Position numbers and translations under genes: made by a program. Shown here piece by piece: positions 54,231 to 64,000 of a stretch of DNA of 64,000 nt (position 1 is the stretch's first letter; each line of letters begins with the position of its first letter). The stretch comes from Uloborus plumipes (Eukaryota > Arthropoda > Arachnida > Araneae > Uloboridae): assembly GCA_038373865.1 (NCBI GenBank), contig JAXGGA010000019.1, positions 62,001 through 126,000 on the forward strand. Reading direction: 5' to 3'. Under the pieces are notes generated by a model, which was given only the letters and a program-made list of their open reading frames with translations, was not told where the DNA came from and ran no database searches.

Positions 54231-57174
54231 TGACGGCATTTTTCAACTTTTTGGGGACCTTTCACATAAAAAAACAAAGCTGGTCTAGCAGAATAATAAA
54301 TTCTCATACTATTTTTTAAAAGTAATATAGCTGTTTTCTTGCTGTTCTCCAGAGAATAATGGTTCATAATGTATGCCTTAATGACCTTTTTTTAGAGTAA
54401 TATGATTTGGAATTTGTTTTATCTGTGATACGCACCATTTCAGCGTTTGCAAAGGAGATGCAGTGAGGTTGCTTAAAGTCTAGAATAGTGATTTCGGACG
54501 ATCCATTTCTATGCAGAAACCAGCGTTCAACTATACTACTTTGAACTAACCTGATTTTAATCGGAAAATAAGTCAGTTGAAAATTCTACATGAAATAATC
54601 TGCTTTTTCCTTTAAGTATAGGGAATTTCTTAGCGTGCTTCAAAAGTTCCCACAACGGGCTTGTTCTGTGGTCAGTGTTAACGTAGTTCATGTAAAGTTT
54701 TATTATAAATATTATTTTTATTTTTTTGCTATTTTTTCATAAAAAAAGAAAAAGATAAGAAAAAACCCTTTAAATGAAAAAAACTGTTTTGATGATTTCA
54801 AAGATTAATGTCCTTCAATGTTACGAGCTATTTAGCAACCTAACGCTTCACAATAATTTTGAAAACATGACAAATTATTATTTCACAATTGGTTCCTAAA
54901 TAAACAAAATAGTCTAAGTCTTAGTTTATGTATGAGTCATTTTAGTAGCATATTCACTAACGATGCAAAACTTCTAACAAATTTGTACTGCCATCTACAT
55001 TTCGTGAAACTTACTAATGTTAAATTTCTGATAACAATGAATTTGTGAATTTCCCCATTCTTTTAAACAACTCCAATTTCCTTTGAAGTCATGAAACTCA
55101 TGAAGTTAAAAATAAGAAATACTACTAAAACACATTTTATGTTTTGAAATCGAAAGTTTTACGAAATTATTTTAATTGATTACGAAAGGACAAAATTCAG
55201 CGATTAAATACTTGTGACAAATATAATTGAAAAAAAAAATAAACATTATATATATAGAAAGATAGATAGATAGATAGATAGATATGTATAATGTTATTAG
55301 ACAGAAAAATTGCGATTGTCGGAGTCTTAAAAAAAAGGAAAAACAGTGTAGAAATCAAATGATATTGCTCAATCCCGGAACGAGTCTGAGAAAGCAAAAA
55401 AAAAAAAAAAAGACAAGTTTATCTTTTTTTTTTTGGAGTGTTTAAAAATGTTGTTTCAATGGATTTGTAATGCTATAGGATAAAAAAAATCCTCTCTATA
55501 AGAAAATTAATTAACCTCTATGTTTAGAGAATACATTTAGATTTTGGAAATCTATTAAGATTACAAAAAAAAAAAAAATGCATTTTTCGAAAATTTAAAA
55601 AAACATTTGTGTTAACTTTTAAAAATTTGCAAAGACATTAGTAGAACAAAGTTCTAATTGTGCAACAAGTTTTTAAACCATTTTTCCTTGCTTTTGCCCA
55701 AATAGGGTTTTTTCCCTTATCTATTTTTTTAATGCTATGCGCTAAAAGCATTGCAAGGTTCACAGCTACATGAGAAAAATTACTATTTAGTTGGACTTAA
55801 GTAGAGTTCAATACTGGAGGCGTGTCTTACAGTCCGGTAAAACGTTAATTTTTTTACAAGCAATAGCCTGTCTCACATAATTTTCTTGAATTCTGAAATT
55901 AAAATCTATATTTTTCAATACACCACGGTTCTTATAGGTAATATGTGGATCAAACAAGTTTAGAGTCTTTTATGTAAAGATAAATGGAGAGTTTTTTTAA
56001 TTGAAACTCGGACAATCGAAATTCTTGATCCTATTAAAGTGTGGATTTGACGAGATGGCACTTGACTCCTCCTTTTTTTAAGAAATGTCCATTTTAATGA
56101 AGAGGTGATACGCAGACGAATTGAAGAAAGGAATTCGCAATTCTGGTATTGGTTTCAGAACTTAAAGATGTCACTAAACTCATCCTCAATACTTCATTCA
56201 ATTTAAAAAATTAGCCAAAGAGATAAAATATTTTAATTTTGCACGGTCAAGGCAGATGTCTCATTGGACAGCTCATATTCTACGTAAGTGGGTGGGTCTT
56301 TGTTTCACCTCTCCCTGTACCATTGGTCAAGGACTGCAACGAATCCAATAATTAATTTGAATTGAAAATTTGCAAAATTTGGGTTGCAATAAAGAATGTA
56401 GTGCTTGTTATTTTTACTTTTTCACCAACTAAATTCAATTACTGCTGCAAATTACACTCCAATAATAAATAGTCACATTACAAAAATATATTTGGAGCAA
56501 TTTTGTCTTTTGAATTAAACTGATTCTAAAAATTTTTAGGTTTTAGTCATCGAAATTTCGTACATTATTCTTCATAATTATAATGAAAACAATAAACAAC
56601 AACAAACTTCAACTAACAAACAATAAAGTGAGAGTCAAATTTGTTCACTCAAGCCATTTACTGCGATTTATATTGAAATAAATTAATAATGAAGTAAAAT
56701 ATACTTGCAGACGATAAATTTAGAATGGTTTACTACAATGTTGTGTCTTTTTTGACCTCAAATGGTTAAAGAATTATTCCCTCTTCTGTAAATACAACTT
56801 GTCAGATCGCCAAAATGCCGCTAAATTCATAAATATGGTATGCGTCAATTTCTTCCTCTTTACCTATTTTAAGGAATGAACTTAATTTCTCATTTGATTG
56901 ACAGGTGCCATCTCGCCACGGTTTTATTATACCTAATTTGTATAATTGTTTGCTCAGTCATTTGAAATAGGATGGTTAATACCTGTATCTCAGAGGCGAC
57001 TAACAAAGTCTAAAAATGGTGATTTTTTCTCTTTATTAACTGCATCATATGTACATGAGAGTAGGACGAAAAATACTTTTTTTTCTATTTCGATGATGGA
57101 TAGTGTGGAAAGGTGCCATTGGGCGCCCTTTTTAATAAATTCTGCGTAACCTTCAATGCCGCCAGGTTTGGTTT
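54231..57174. other. AT-rich intergenic, mostly unrecognised
   Basis: A GATA microsatellite lies at 55260-55283. The segment 55985-56040 (AATTGAAACTCGGACAATCG, AAATTCTT) recurs diverged at 57540-57585, suggesting old Tigger-type debris. GAGATGGCAC/GTGCCATCTC words near 56050 and 56905 are inverted. No gene seen. Confidence 0.5.
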
Positions 57175-57310
57175 GCCTTAAATACAGAATCTTACTCCGC
57201 ATCGGTCCATGAGAACATACTTGTACAAAACAAATTCCTTCACAACTATTTAACTGCGTAAAGAGGGCGAGTCTCATCCTTTATATGCATCAGACAAACG
57301 TTTTCATGCT
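57175..57310 (+). repeat. Dispersed repeat, related to 30780-30990
   Basis: Same ordered words (CCATGAGAA, AAAACAAATTCCTTC, CAGACAAACGTT) as the copy at 30.8 kb. The frames overlapping it on both strands are not supported as genes. Confidence 0.65.
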
Positions 57311-57337
57311 CTCCTGAAAATTAAAAACATGGACATA

Positions 57338-57505
57338 AGTCGAACCCGCTTATTAGAATATTGCTTAAATTAATATCCCGCTTAATGTAATACATTTTCA
57401 ATGTACCAAATCATTGAAATGCATTATTTTCATCCCTGATAATGGAATATCCCGCTTATTAGAATTTTTTTTCGTGGCAAAATGGCCATTAAGCGGGTTG
57501 GATTG
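57338..57505. mobile_element. 168-bp pogo/Tigger-type MITE
   Basis: Homologous to 6982-7155. It contains ACCCGCTTATTAGAATAT twice, GGATAATGGAATATCCCGCT and a right end GGCCATTAAGCGGGTTGGAT ahead of TG|TA. The left TIR is decayed (AGTCGAACCC) but TA remains at 57336-57337. Confidence 0.65.
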
Positions 57506-57647
57506 TATGTTAGTCTCCCATTAAGGTTAGGATAAATAGAGAGTTCTAATAATTGAAACTCGGGTCATCGAAATTCTTCTTTGAGCATAGGAGCCAAATC
57601 GCGCATCGTAGCCAAACAATCAAACAGCTATTAGGGATTTTCATTAA

Positions 57648-57868
57648 TCTACTTATATTTAAAACTAAGTAACTTTCTATCCATCTATGTCTTGCTTCTT
57701 TCTCTTAAACGCCAATGAACTGAAGGTCGAACCAGGTACCGGTAGATTCTTATTTTTCAGGCTTCATTAGTTTTAATTTACATAAGGTTTGATAAAGGGA
57801 TTCTAAAGAAATTGAGAAAAACTTGAAATTTTTGCTTAAATTTAGAACGAACCGGGCCACGCAGCTAG
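57648..57868 (+). mobile_element. Minimal Helitron, 221 bp
   Basis: The 5' end A|TCTACTTATATTTAAAACTA is at 57647/57648. The 3' end ACCGGGCCACGCAGCTAG is at 57868, followed by host T. It contains GCCAATGAACTGAAGGTCGA and TTTTTCAGGCTTCATTAGTT, also present in the minus-strand family members at 36.4-40.2 kb. Essentially only the two ends remain. Confidence 0.82.
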
Positions 57869-57869
57869 T

Positions 57870-58445
57870 ATTACTATAAAAAAAACTGCAAACTAAGTAG
57901 TAACTTACACCCCAAAAAACACATAAACATTGAAATCCCAATACATAATTTGAAAATAATATTTTATAAGTAAAACGAGCAGAAAAAAAAACCTTTAGAG
58001 AAATTCATCATTTTGTTTCTTCTCACAATACATATTACTTTGTGAGGTTCCGCTCTTTGGAAAATGTTGATTGGATTCTTTCGTAGAGGATGCGATAATC
58101 ATCTCAGCTTCCTGCGGACGAAAATGGATGCTTAATGACATTTCTCAGAGTCGTCAGCTTTCCCCCTTTGTAATATCCGGTGCAAATATCTTAGCGTTAT
58201 TGTGTTTACACCTTCGAAGAAAAGTGAGTGCTAGACAGGGATTATGTAAATTACTTTCTTCTGCTACATTAACGATCTATCAAGAATACTTTCGTTGCAG
58301 AAATTTCGCAAGAAATCAAGAACACGAATGATGCAGCCAGATGCAAAGAGGTATAAGTGGTATACGATCTTAAAGGGCCTGTTTAGAAAAGGGTTTGCAC
58401 ATGAGTTTCTTTAAATTTTCAGGTATCATTCAAGATTTTATGTGC
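57870..58445. other. Intergenic; one unassigned frame
   Basis: An 86-codon plus frame (58071-58331) has reasonably balanced composition but no motif I recognise and no clear splice signals. Confidence 0.45.
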
Positions 58446-58795
58446 TGTCTGTTCTGCAAAAAATGAACTGTTGTTTTTACAGTACAATACTGGGAGCCGA
58501 GGTTCCGATTTAAAACTGTAAAATGTACAGTAATAAACTGGGAAACAAGCAATTTTATTGTTTTTTACTGTAAAGTTTGCAATTTTACAGTTTATTGCAG
58601 TAAAATTTAGCCGTATTATACTGTAAAAAGGATTGAATATTACTCGTAGCAGACGTTCCAGTTTAAACTGTAATATGCACTGTAGTAAACTGTAAAATTA
58701 GCAATTTTACTGTTTATTACTGTAAAATTAGCAATTTTACAGTTTAGTACTGTAAATTTAGCAATTTGTACATTTTATTACTATAAAATAATTAA
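58446..58795. repeat. Palindrome-rich repeat related to the 47.5-kb MITE
   Basis: Starts CTGTTCTGCAAAAAATGAAC and contains repeated TAAACTGTAAAATTAGCAAT, TTTACAGTTTA and ACTGTAAAA words plus GAGGTTCC(G)ATTTAAA(C). The right end runs into the tandem array without a clear terminus. Confidence 0.68.
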
Positions 58796-59165
58796 ATTAT
58801 AGATTACAAAAACTAAAAAATACTCTTTTAGAGTTAATCAAACTAACAGACACTTGTAATACATCAAAATGAAACATAGTTTAGCCTTTAGTGTTAATAA
58901 TAGTATTAAATATATTACTTTTATATTTGCAAAGAACGTGAATTTTATCTTTTATTCAGAGTTACACACTAACAACTGAAACACTTATAATACATCAACA
59001 TGCAATAATATAGTTTAGCCTTTAGTATCAACAATAGTATTAAATATATTATAACTATAACATTTGTAAAGAACGTGAATTTTATCGTTTATTAAGAGTT
59101 ACATACATACCGACAAACAAACCCACGTGTGAAACTCATAAAAGCGTATTAATTAGCTATAACAT
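58796..59165. repeat. Tandem array, second copy of the 41820-43125 family
   Basis: Roughly 170-bp units hold TAGCCTTTAGT(G/A)T(T/C)AA(T/C)AATAG, AAATATATTA, GCAAAGAACGTGAATTTTAT and GAGTTACA words. The first unit shows the uninterrupted site corresponding to the Tc1-like insertion at 42073. Confidence 0.8.
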
Positions 59166-60000
59166 ACCTCAAAAACAACGTTCACGTTTTACAGTGTTGT
59201 TTTGAATGGGACTGCGTAGTGGTTTATTACTATTGAAACCCTTAGTGGGATGATTTTGAGCGTTAGTTTATTACAAATGGTTCAACATTTTTGTGTTTCT
59301 CTATTTTTAGAAAGTATGAGCATTTCGACAGTTGATTTGTTTCCAATTGGGATGCTTATGGATTTCTCAGTCTTCAGACCAGTGGTTGGAAAAACTATAT
59401 TTCTTTTGTAGCGAACTACAACTACAACTACTTTGTTATAAATGTAGTTAACTACAACTACACTCCTTTTTTTAAATGTAGAGACAAACTACTTTTGAAT
59501 TGAAGTCGCTACTTCGCTACTTTTAAAAAATAAGTAAATGAAAAGCATACACCGTTTGAGGATTGACCGAAAAAATTCGAAAAGTGGTTAACATTAAAAA
59601 ATTAACTCATTTGAAAATGGAATAGAAGTAGGAATTATCTTAGAATTGATTTGTTACTTTATCTTTTTGTTCCTTCTTTTGCTAAAATTTGTCCTTTTTA
59701 GATTTTTTAAAAAAAATTTTACGAATATTCGTTACAAGAAAGGATTAAAAAGTTGAACGATTGAAAAAATTCAACCTTCATTTTTTTTTTAATTTCTTGC
59801 CAGGGAATATTTAGGAAAATGAAAATTATTTGAAGGAATATAAAAATGATGATGCCAAATAAACCAATGACATCAAACAGATAGAATGTATTTCGTTCAA
59901 AATGATGTATCTAAAATCAGGTTACATTTTTATGGTTCTTATTTCTCATTGCGTCCGCTGCTGTACTCGTGCGAGATTTGCACTAGTCAGAGTCAATTAA

Positions 60001-60719
60001 CCCATTCATGCCTAGTAGCCTAAAAGCGGGACGCTTGATAGTTACTGCATACAAAAACCTGTAATGAGTATATCATTTTACTAAAGCTGTTTTTCACAAG
60101 TTAAATAGCCCTTCTTCTCGAGAAAACCAGTTAGAAACACTATACTTCGCAGCAACTTAACTTGGCAGTGACGTCACTACGGGCGGATGACGTCAGCGTG
60201 ACGTTAACCTATGAAAAACGAGCTAGATAAAACGTCACAGCCTACTTAGCGAATAAGAGGAGATCGCTGATTGCTTGTGAGCTCTTATTGGCTCCGCCCG
60301 TAGTGACGTCACTGCCAAGTTAAGTTGCTGCGAAGTATATTTGGACATCAGAGTTTGTTTACTAACAGCTATTTTCAGACAAATCAGTCAAGCAACGATT
60401 TACTATGGGTAGCTTGAGAAATTTACGTTTTTTTTTTGTGAACTAATTTTTCATAAAATTAAACCATTTTAGAATGATTTGCTTAACATTGATCACAGAT
60501 GCCTTCTGTAATGTTACTTTGCAAAAGTAAAGTCAAGTAAGGTCGTATTTTGCTCACATATCTGCAAAATATCCCATGAACATGACGTTAAATGTCTTAA
60601 TAAATATGGCAACGGCGAACTATTTTCAGCCTAAATGTATGTAAACCATTCCAAGTAAGAGTTTTAAGCAGATAAAAATTGAAAAAAAAATGTTTAAAAA
60701 AAATTTGGGCATAAATGGG
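60001..60719. mobile_element. piggyBac-type MITE nested in the hAT element
   Basis: TTAA at 59997-60000 and TTAG (one mutation) at 60720-60723. Ends CCCATTCATG and CATAAATGGG. In inverse orientation it matches 15856-16372 through most of its length, apart from the inserted 195-bp MITE. Confidence 0.87.
60143..60337. mobile_element. 195-bp TA-flanked MITE nested in the piggyBac-type MITE
   Basis: TA at 60141-60142 and 60338-60339. Perfect 45-bp TIRs (60143-60187 and 60293-60337) start TACTTCGCAGCAACTTAACT and end GGGCGGA. Each TIR contains TGACGTCA within AGTGACGTCACT, and another TGACGTCA lies just inside the left TIR. The uninterrupted paralogue (16215-16235 inverted) lacks the insert. The exact base split between TIR and TA duplication is ambiguous. 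Confidence 0.88.
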
Positions 60720-62104
60720 TTAGACCTTGTTTCTCCCTTCGTTCTCTTTTTTTCTTTTAAATTTTTGTCATTTTTTTTTAATTTTAAAAGTACTTTCCAG
60801 AAATCGCTACAAACTACTATTTTTTTGTATCGCGCTACTCATTGCTCTACTTTTTTTAAAAAGTAGTGCGCTACACTACCAACTACTAAAAAAAGTAGCT
60901 ACTACAGTAGTTTCGCTACTTGTAGCGCGCTACTTCCGAACACTGCTTCAGACATACTGTATTTGCGAATGCAATAGCTTTCGTTTTGGTAGTTTAAGTA
61001 GTAGTTGAGACATAGACGTCTTAGCAAGAAGGCATGCACGACCTATATATAATCATGTGTTAATTTCAAAACCCACATTACATTAATTACTTTTAACGCA
61101 GGGTATTGTGCATATATCCCATTAAAATGTAACAGGCAGAAAGGTTTATTTCATCAGTTGTTATTCAGAATTTAATACCCGCCTTATATAATACAATTTG
61201 CGACATGGTATGAAGGTTTTGAGTTTTGTTTTGCTTCGAATGAAGTTGTGTATTGGTGTATCACTAGTTTAGACATTGTGTCTGTTGGTTCGCATTTGAA
61301 GTACGGTTTACTACACGTACGGTTGTTACACATTGATTTATTACCAGTTTCAAAAATAGTGTGAAGACTTTAGGTGTTAGTTTGCTTCGAGGGGGACAAA
61401 ATATTTTTTTTTTTCCATTTTCAGACAGTGTGAGGATTTTGAGAGTTAGTTTGTTTTAAATAGGGCTGCGTATTGATGTGCTTGCGTATGAAAGAACTTT
61501 CATCTTGGACGTTTGTGTAGTAGTTGAAACATAGACATCACAGTGAGAAGGCATGAGCGGGCCAGGCGTTGAATTCGAAATCACAACTACAATAATTGTT
61601 TTCAACGGAGTGAATTGCGTACGTAGCTGTGTCTTCTTAAAGTAAGATAAAAGATAACAGGCAGAAAAGGTTGTTTAGCCAGTCGATATTCAGAATTTCA
61701 GTCAGTCCGCTATATATTCCTCTCACCAGTTACAGGCAGTGTCTTGTTGGTTTGCATTTGAGAGTTAGTTTACCTCGAGTGGGGTTACGCATTGGTTTAT
61801 CACCAGTTTCAGAAATAATGTGAAGATTTTTAATGTCAGTTTGAAACGAATTTGGCAATGTACTGGTTTTTCTTTATTTTCAGACATCGTGTGAAGATTT
61901 TGAATGTTGGTTTGCTTTTAATGGAATTGCGTAATGGTTTATCACCATTTTCAAAAATAATGTTAAATTTCGAGTGTTTGTTTCGAATGGGTCAGCGTGC
62001 TGATTTTTCTTCACTTACAGAAATCGTGTGAAGAATTTCGGTGTTGGTTTATTATGCTGTAAAATAATTCAATTATAGTTTTAAAAACTAAAAAAATACG
62101 CTTT

Positions 62105-62499
62105 TAACCTATTTTTAATGACACTCTAGCTGATTTCCCTCTGATTTTCAAAACTATTGAAACTTGACGGAAGTCATTTATGTACTTGGAAGTACATGGG
62201 GCGGAGTCCCCTACCTTCCTGTCCTCTCATTGGGTGAGAATGGAGAGTGGCATGAGCCTGGACCAATTGTGAGCTGGTAAATGTGCCAAGATGAATTGCT
62301 TAGATTTAAATAAAATTTAACATGATATAAGTATAAATGAAAATGAAAAATCGATATAGCAAAAGTTTTTTTCCCCCGCATGGAAAACCAAGCGTTTTTG
62401 GTGGTTAAGCAATTAACCTTTTCTAAATAATGATAAAAAGTTAAGTAAAGAAAAAAAATAATAAGGCCCTTAGGCAGTTCTTGAATAATAAAATTATAA
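62105..62499. other. Intergenic, nothing recognised
   Basis: Includes a slightly GC-richer patch at 62200-62280 with no recognisable feature. Confidence 0.5.
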
Positions 62500-63404
62500 T
62501 AATAAAAAAGAAAAAAGAAAAAGTCCTAGCCAGGACAGCATCCTTATCCGCAAACCGGAGATTCTTGACGGTGAACCGCCGAGAATCACCGTGCGCTAAA
62601 GTTGCCTGAACAGGGCACGTGGCCTGTTATGGTTTGCCGGGTCAGTCGGATCGTAGTCCGGAAGCCTGTCCAGCAAGTCATTTCGGACCAGAGGTATTCT
62701 TTCACAGAATCTCTTGGCAAGTTTTTTGGAAAACTCTTTGAGCGTTGGAACACCAATTTCCTCGATGATTTTGTCCTTACGGATATACCATTCGGAGTCT
62801 ACGGCGTCATGGACCATGATTCGTTGTTGATTTTCAACACGCTGAAAATTTGAGGGTGCAGAAGTGGCCCAAATGGGTGCGCCATAGGTCAGGATGAGTC
62901 TAAGGCACATTTTGTAAAGTAAAAGCTTATTGTCGGTAGACATTACGCTACGACGGTGGATGAGGGAGGAGAGAGAGGCTTTCGCCTGGATAAATTTTGA
63001 TCGAACTTTTTCAATGTGGTTTCTCCAAGTGAGGTTTCTGTCAAAAATAAGCCAAAGGTAGGGCGCAGTATAAGCCTAGTCCAAGTGTTGGTGTCCAAGT
63101 GGAGCTTAAGGGGGGGGGGGTGATTCTGGTGAAAAAAGAGATTGCTATGCTGTTGGAAGCATTTACTTTAATTTTCCAGATGCGTAACAAGATATCTAGC
63201 AGATTGAGGTGGTATTGTATTGCTGCGGAGGCAAGTTTAGGTTCCCTGGCAGAGGTCAGAATGCAGGTGTCATCTGCGTAAATGGCAAGCTGAGTGTTGT
63301 CAGTGGGTGGGATGTCGTTCGTAAAAAGTCGTATCGTATATAACGTTCGTAAAATCGTTCATATATAACATTGACCCCAGTATGCTGCCCTGAGGCACGC
63401 CCGC
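62500..63404 (-). mobile_element. 5'-truncated non-LTR retrotransposon (Jockey-type LINE)
   Basis: Only the 3' part of the reverse transcriptase and a short 3' UTR remain; homology stops at 63404, upstream (in minus sense) of RT motif GVPQGS. 5' truncation is usual for LINE copies. The 3' end is an A/T-rich tract near 62450-62515 in plus sense. Higher GC than its surroundings indicates a different origin. Confidence 0.85.
62590..63404 (-). pseudogene. Reverse transcriptase C-terminal remnant
   Basis: Minus-strand translation, in more than one frame, gives GVPQGSILGSMLY (63384-63401 start), FTNDIPPTDNTQLAIYADD with the catalytic YADD at 63269-63280, then LTWRNHIEKVRSKFIQAKAS and the 115-codon C-terminal frame 62596-62943 (STDNKLLLYKMCLRLILTYG ... 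YDPTDPANHNRPRALFRQL). This order is that of the palm, thumb and C-terminal region of Jockey-clade reverse transcriptases, which copy element RNA at a nicked target. A local rearrangement at 63320-63370, with repeated CGTTCGTAAAA-like words, breaks the frame between motif GVPQGS and YADD, and further shifts occur at 62944-63240. Endonuclease and N-terminal RT are absent. Non-functional. Confidence 0.88.
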
Positions 63405-64000
63405 ATTAATGCACTAATTTTTTCACTTTTATTTGAAAGTACAAATTTGTTGCTAAAATGGAAAACTGCTATTTTAATATAAGCTCTATTATAAATTGCG
63501 TTGTTTCCTCTTTAAGTACTGTAATTTGCAGCAAAAACTTCCAGTTTTCTCATTTTGAAATTGGAATTTATCTGAACTATTTCATTTCGTCTCATGCTCT
63601 CCCATATTCTATAATTTCATTTTAAAGTTGAGCCTTTCTTCTGTAACAGGCATGTAAAGGGGTTGTTTTTCATCTCATAAGCTAGTATAACCAGCTAGGA
63701 AAACACTGATTTCGTCTGAGAATGTAAGACAAATAATCTGCAAATGTTAATGATTGTATTTGTGCTTTTAAAATATTAAAAAGCTTGTGGCAAAACCTCG
63801 AATCTTTCTCTATGCTAATTTTATCAAGGTGAACTATTTCAAATACAAAACTTGACATTTGCATGAAGCTAATATCTTTAACATTGCATATACACTTTCA
63901 TAAACACTGCCGAACTTAAACCTTTGAAAACGGAAGAGTCAACTATGCATTGCAATAGCACTAGATTTAAAGGATAATGCATTTCCGCGTATCATTTCAC
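63405..64000. other. AT-rich intergenic, nothing recognised
   Basis: AT-rich sequence to the window end with one 60-codon chance frame on the minus strand. Confidence 0.55.

Larger units (their letters stand above)
59380..60945. mobile_element. 1566-bp non-autonomous hAT element
   Basis: Exact 8-bp duplication cttcagac (59372-59379, 60946-60953). TIRs are CAGTGGTTGGAA and the inverted TTCCGAACACTG. Subterminal regions are rich in short GTAGC/GCTAC and CTACAACTAC words in both senses. The interior is occupied by the piggyBac-type MITE below. No transposase. Confidence 0.88.
59200..62060. repeat. Degenerate minisatellite field, split by a hAT element
   Basis: Units of roughly 75-100 bp with GTTTATTACCAGTTTCAAAA or similar, ATAGTGTGAAGATTTTGAGT and GTTAGTTTGCTTCGAATGG words occupy 59200-59371 and 60954-62060. 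Two larger units of ~515 bp starting GTAGTAGTTGA(G/A)ACATAGAC (60997, 61510) share AACAGGCAGAAA and ATTCAGAATTT, so there is higher-order structure. Confidence 0.75.

Noticed and set aside
62602..62853. 83-codon plus frame
   Set aside because: Antisense shadow of the minus-strand reverse transcriptase remnant.

Overview
The window reads as gene-poor, AT-rich animal genomic DNA, most likely from an arthropod and plausibly an arachnid. That assignment is an inference from the transposon types (Tc1-like transposases, several Helitron families, a hammerhead-bearing repeat, a Jockey-type LINE) and from the lack of any compact gene order. I found no complete host gene, rRNA or tRNA. The only non-transposon coding candidate is one possible exon near 29.97-30.15 kb. 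By my hand tally, a little over half of the bases lie in recognisable mobile elements or repeats.

Layout. 0-10 kb: the 3' end of a Tc1-like element, a 690-bp terminal-inverted-repeat element with 10-bp flanking duplications, an inverted pair of hammerhead-ribozyme motifs (4.6-4.8 kb), a pogo/Tigger-type MITE and a short Helitron. 11-14.4 kb: a composite repeat in minus orientation, split by a Helitron that itself carries a hAT MITE. 15.9-16.4 kb: a TTAA-flanked piggyBac-type MITE. 17.5-20.7 kb: a Helitron with four tandem 5' ends, a decayed helicase tail and an inserted, pseudogenised Tc1-like element. 21.5-24.2 kb: a tRNA-type SINE, a duplicated repeat and an intact Tc1-like element (minus strand) in the centre of a palindrome. 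24.6-28.2 kb: two non-coding elements built around iterated inverted motifs. 30.4-34.3 kb: MITEs, a foldback and a second intact copy of the same Tc1-like element (plus strand). 36.4-40.2 kb: three minus-strand Helitron copies, one holding a Harbinger-type MITE. 41.8-46.6 kb: tandem repeats split by a decayed Tc1-like element, then plus-strand copies of the 11-14 kb composite repeat. 47.5 kb: a palindromic MITE. 48.4-54.2 kb: a Helitron split by a 5-kb hAT element that contains a long-TIR Mutator-type MITE. 57.2-62.1 kb: MITEs, a 221-bp Helitron, then a tandem-repeat field split by a hAT element that contains a piggyBac-type MITE that contains a TA-flanked MITE. 62.5-63.4 kb: a 5'-truncated LINE reverse transcriptase on the minus strand.

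How it fits together. The window is mainly a record of successive insertions. Many boundaries can be fixed from target-site duplications (TA, TTA, TTAA, 8 bp, 9-10 bp), and five insertions can be checked against an uninterrupted paralogous copy in the same window. The only complete, uninterrupted proteins are two copies of a 347-residue Tc1-like transposase, in elements of identical length that differ at only a few positions, so that family moved recently and may still be competent. Everything else coding is decayed.
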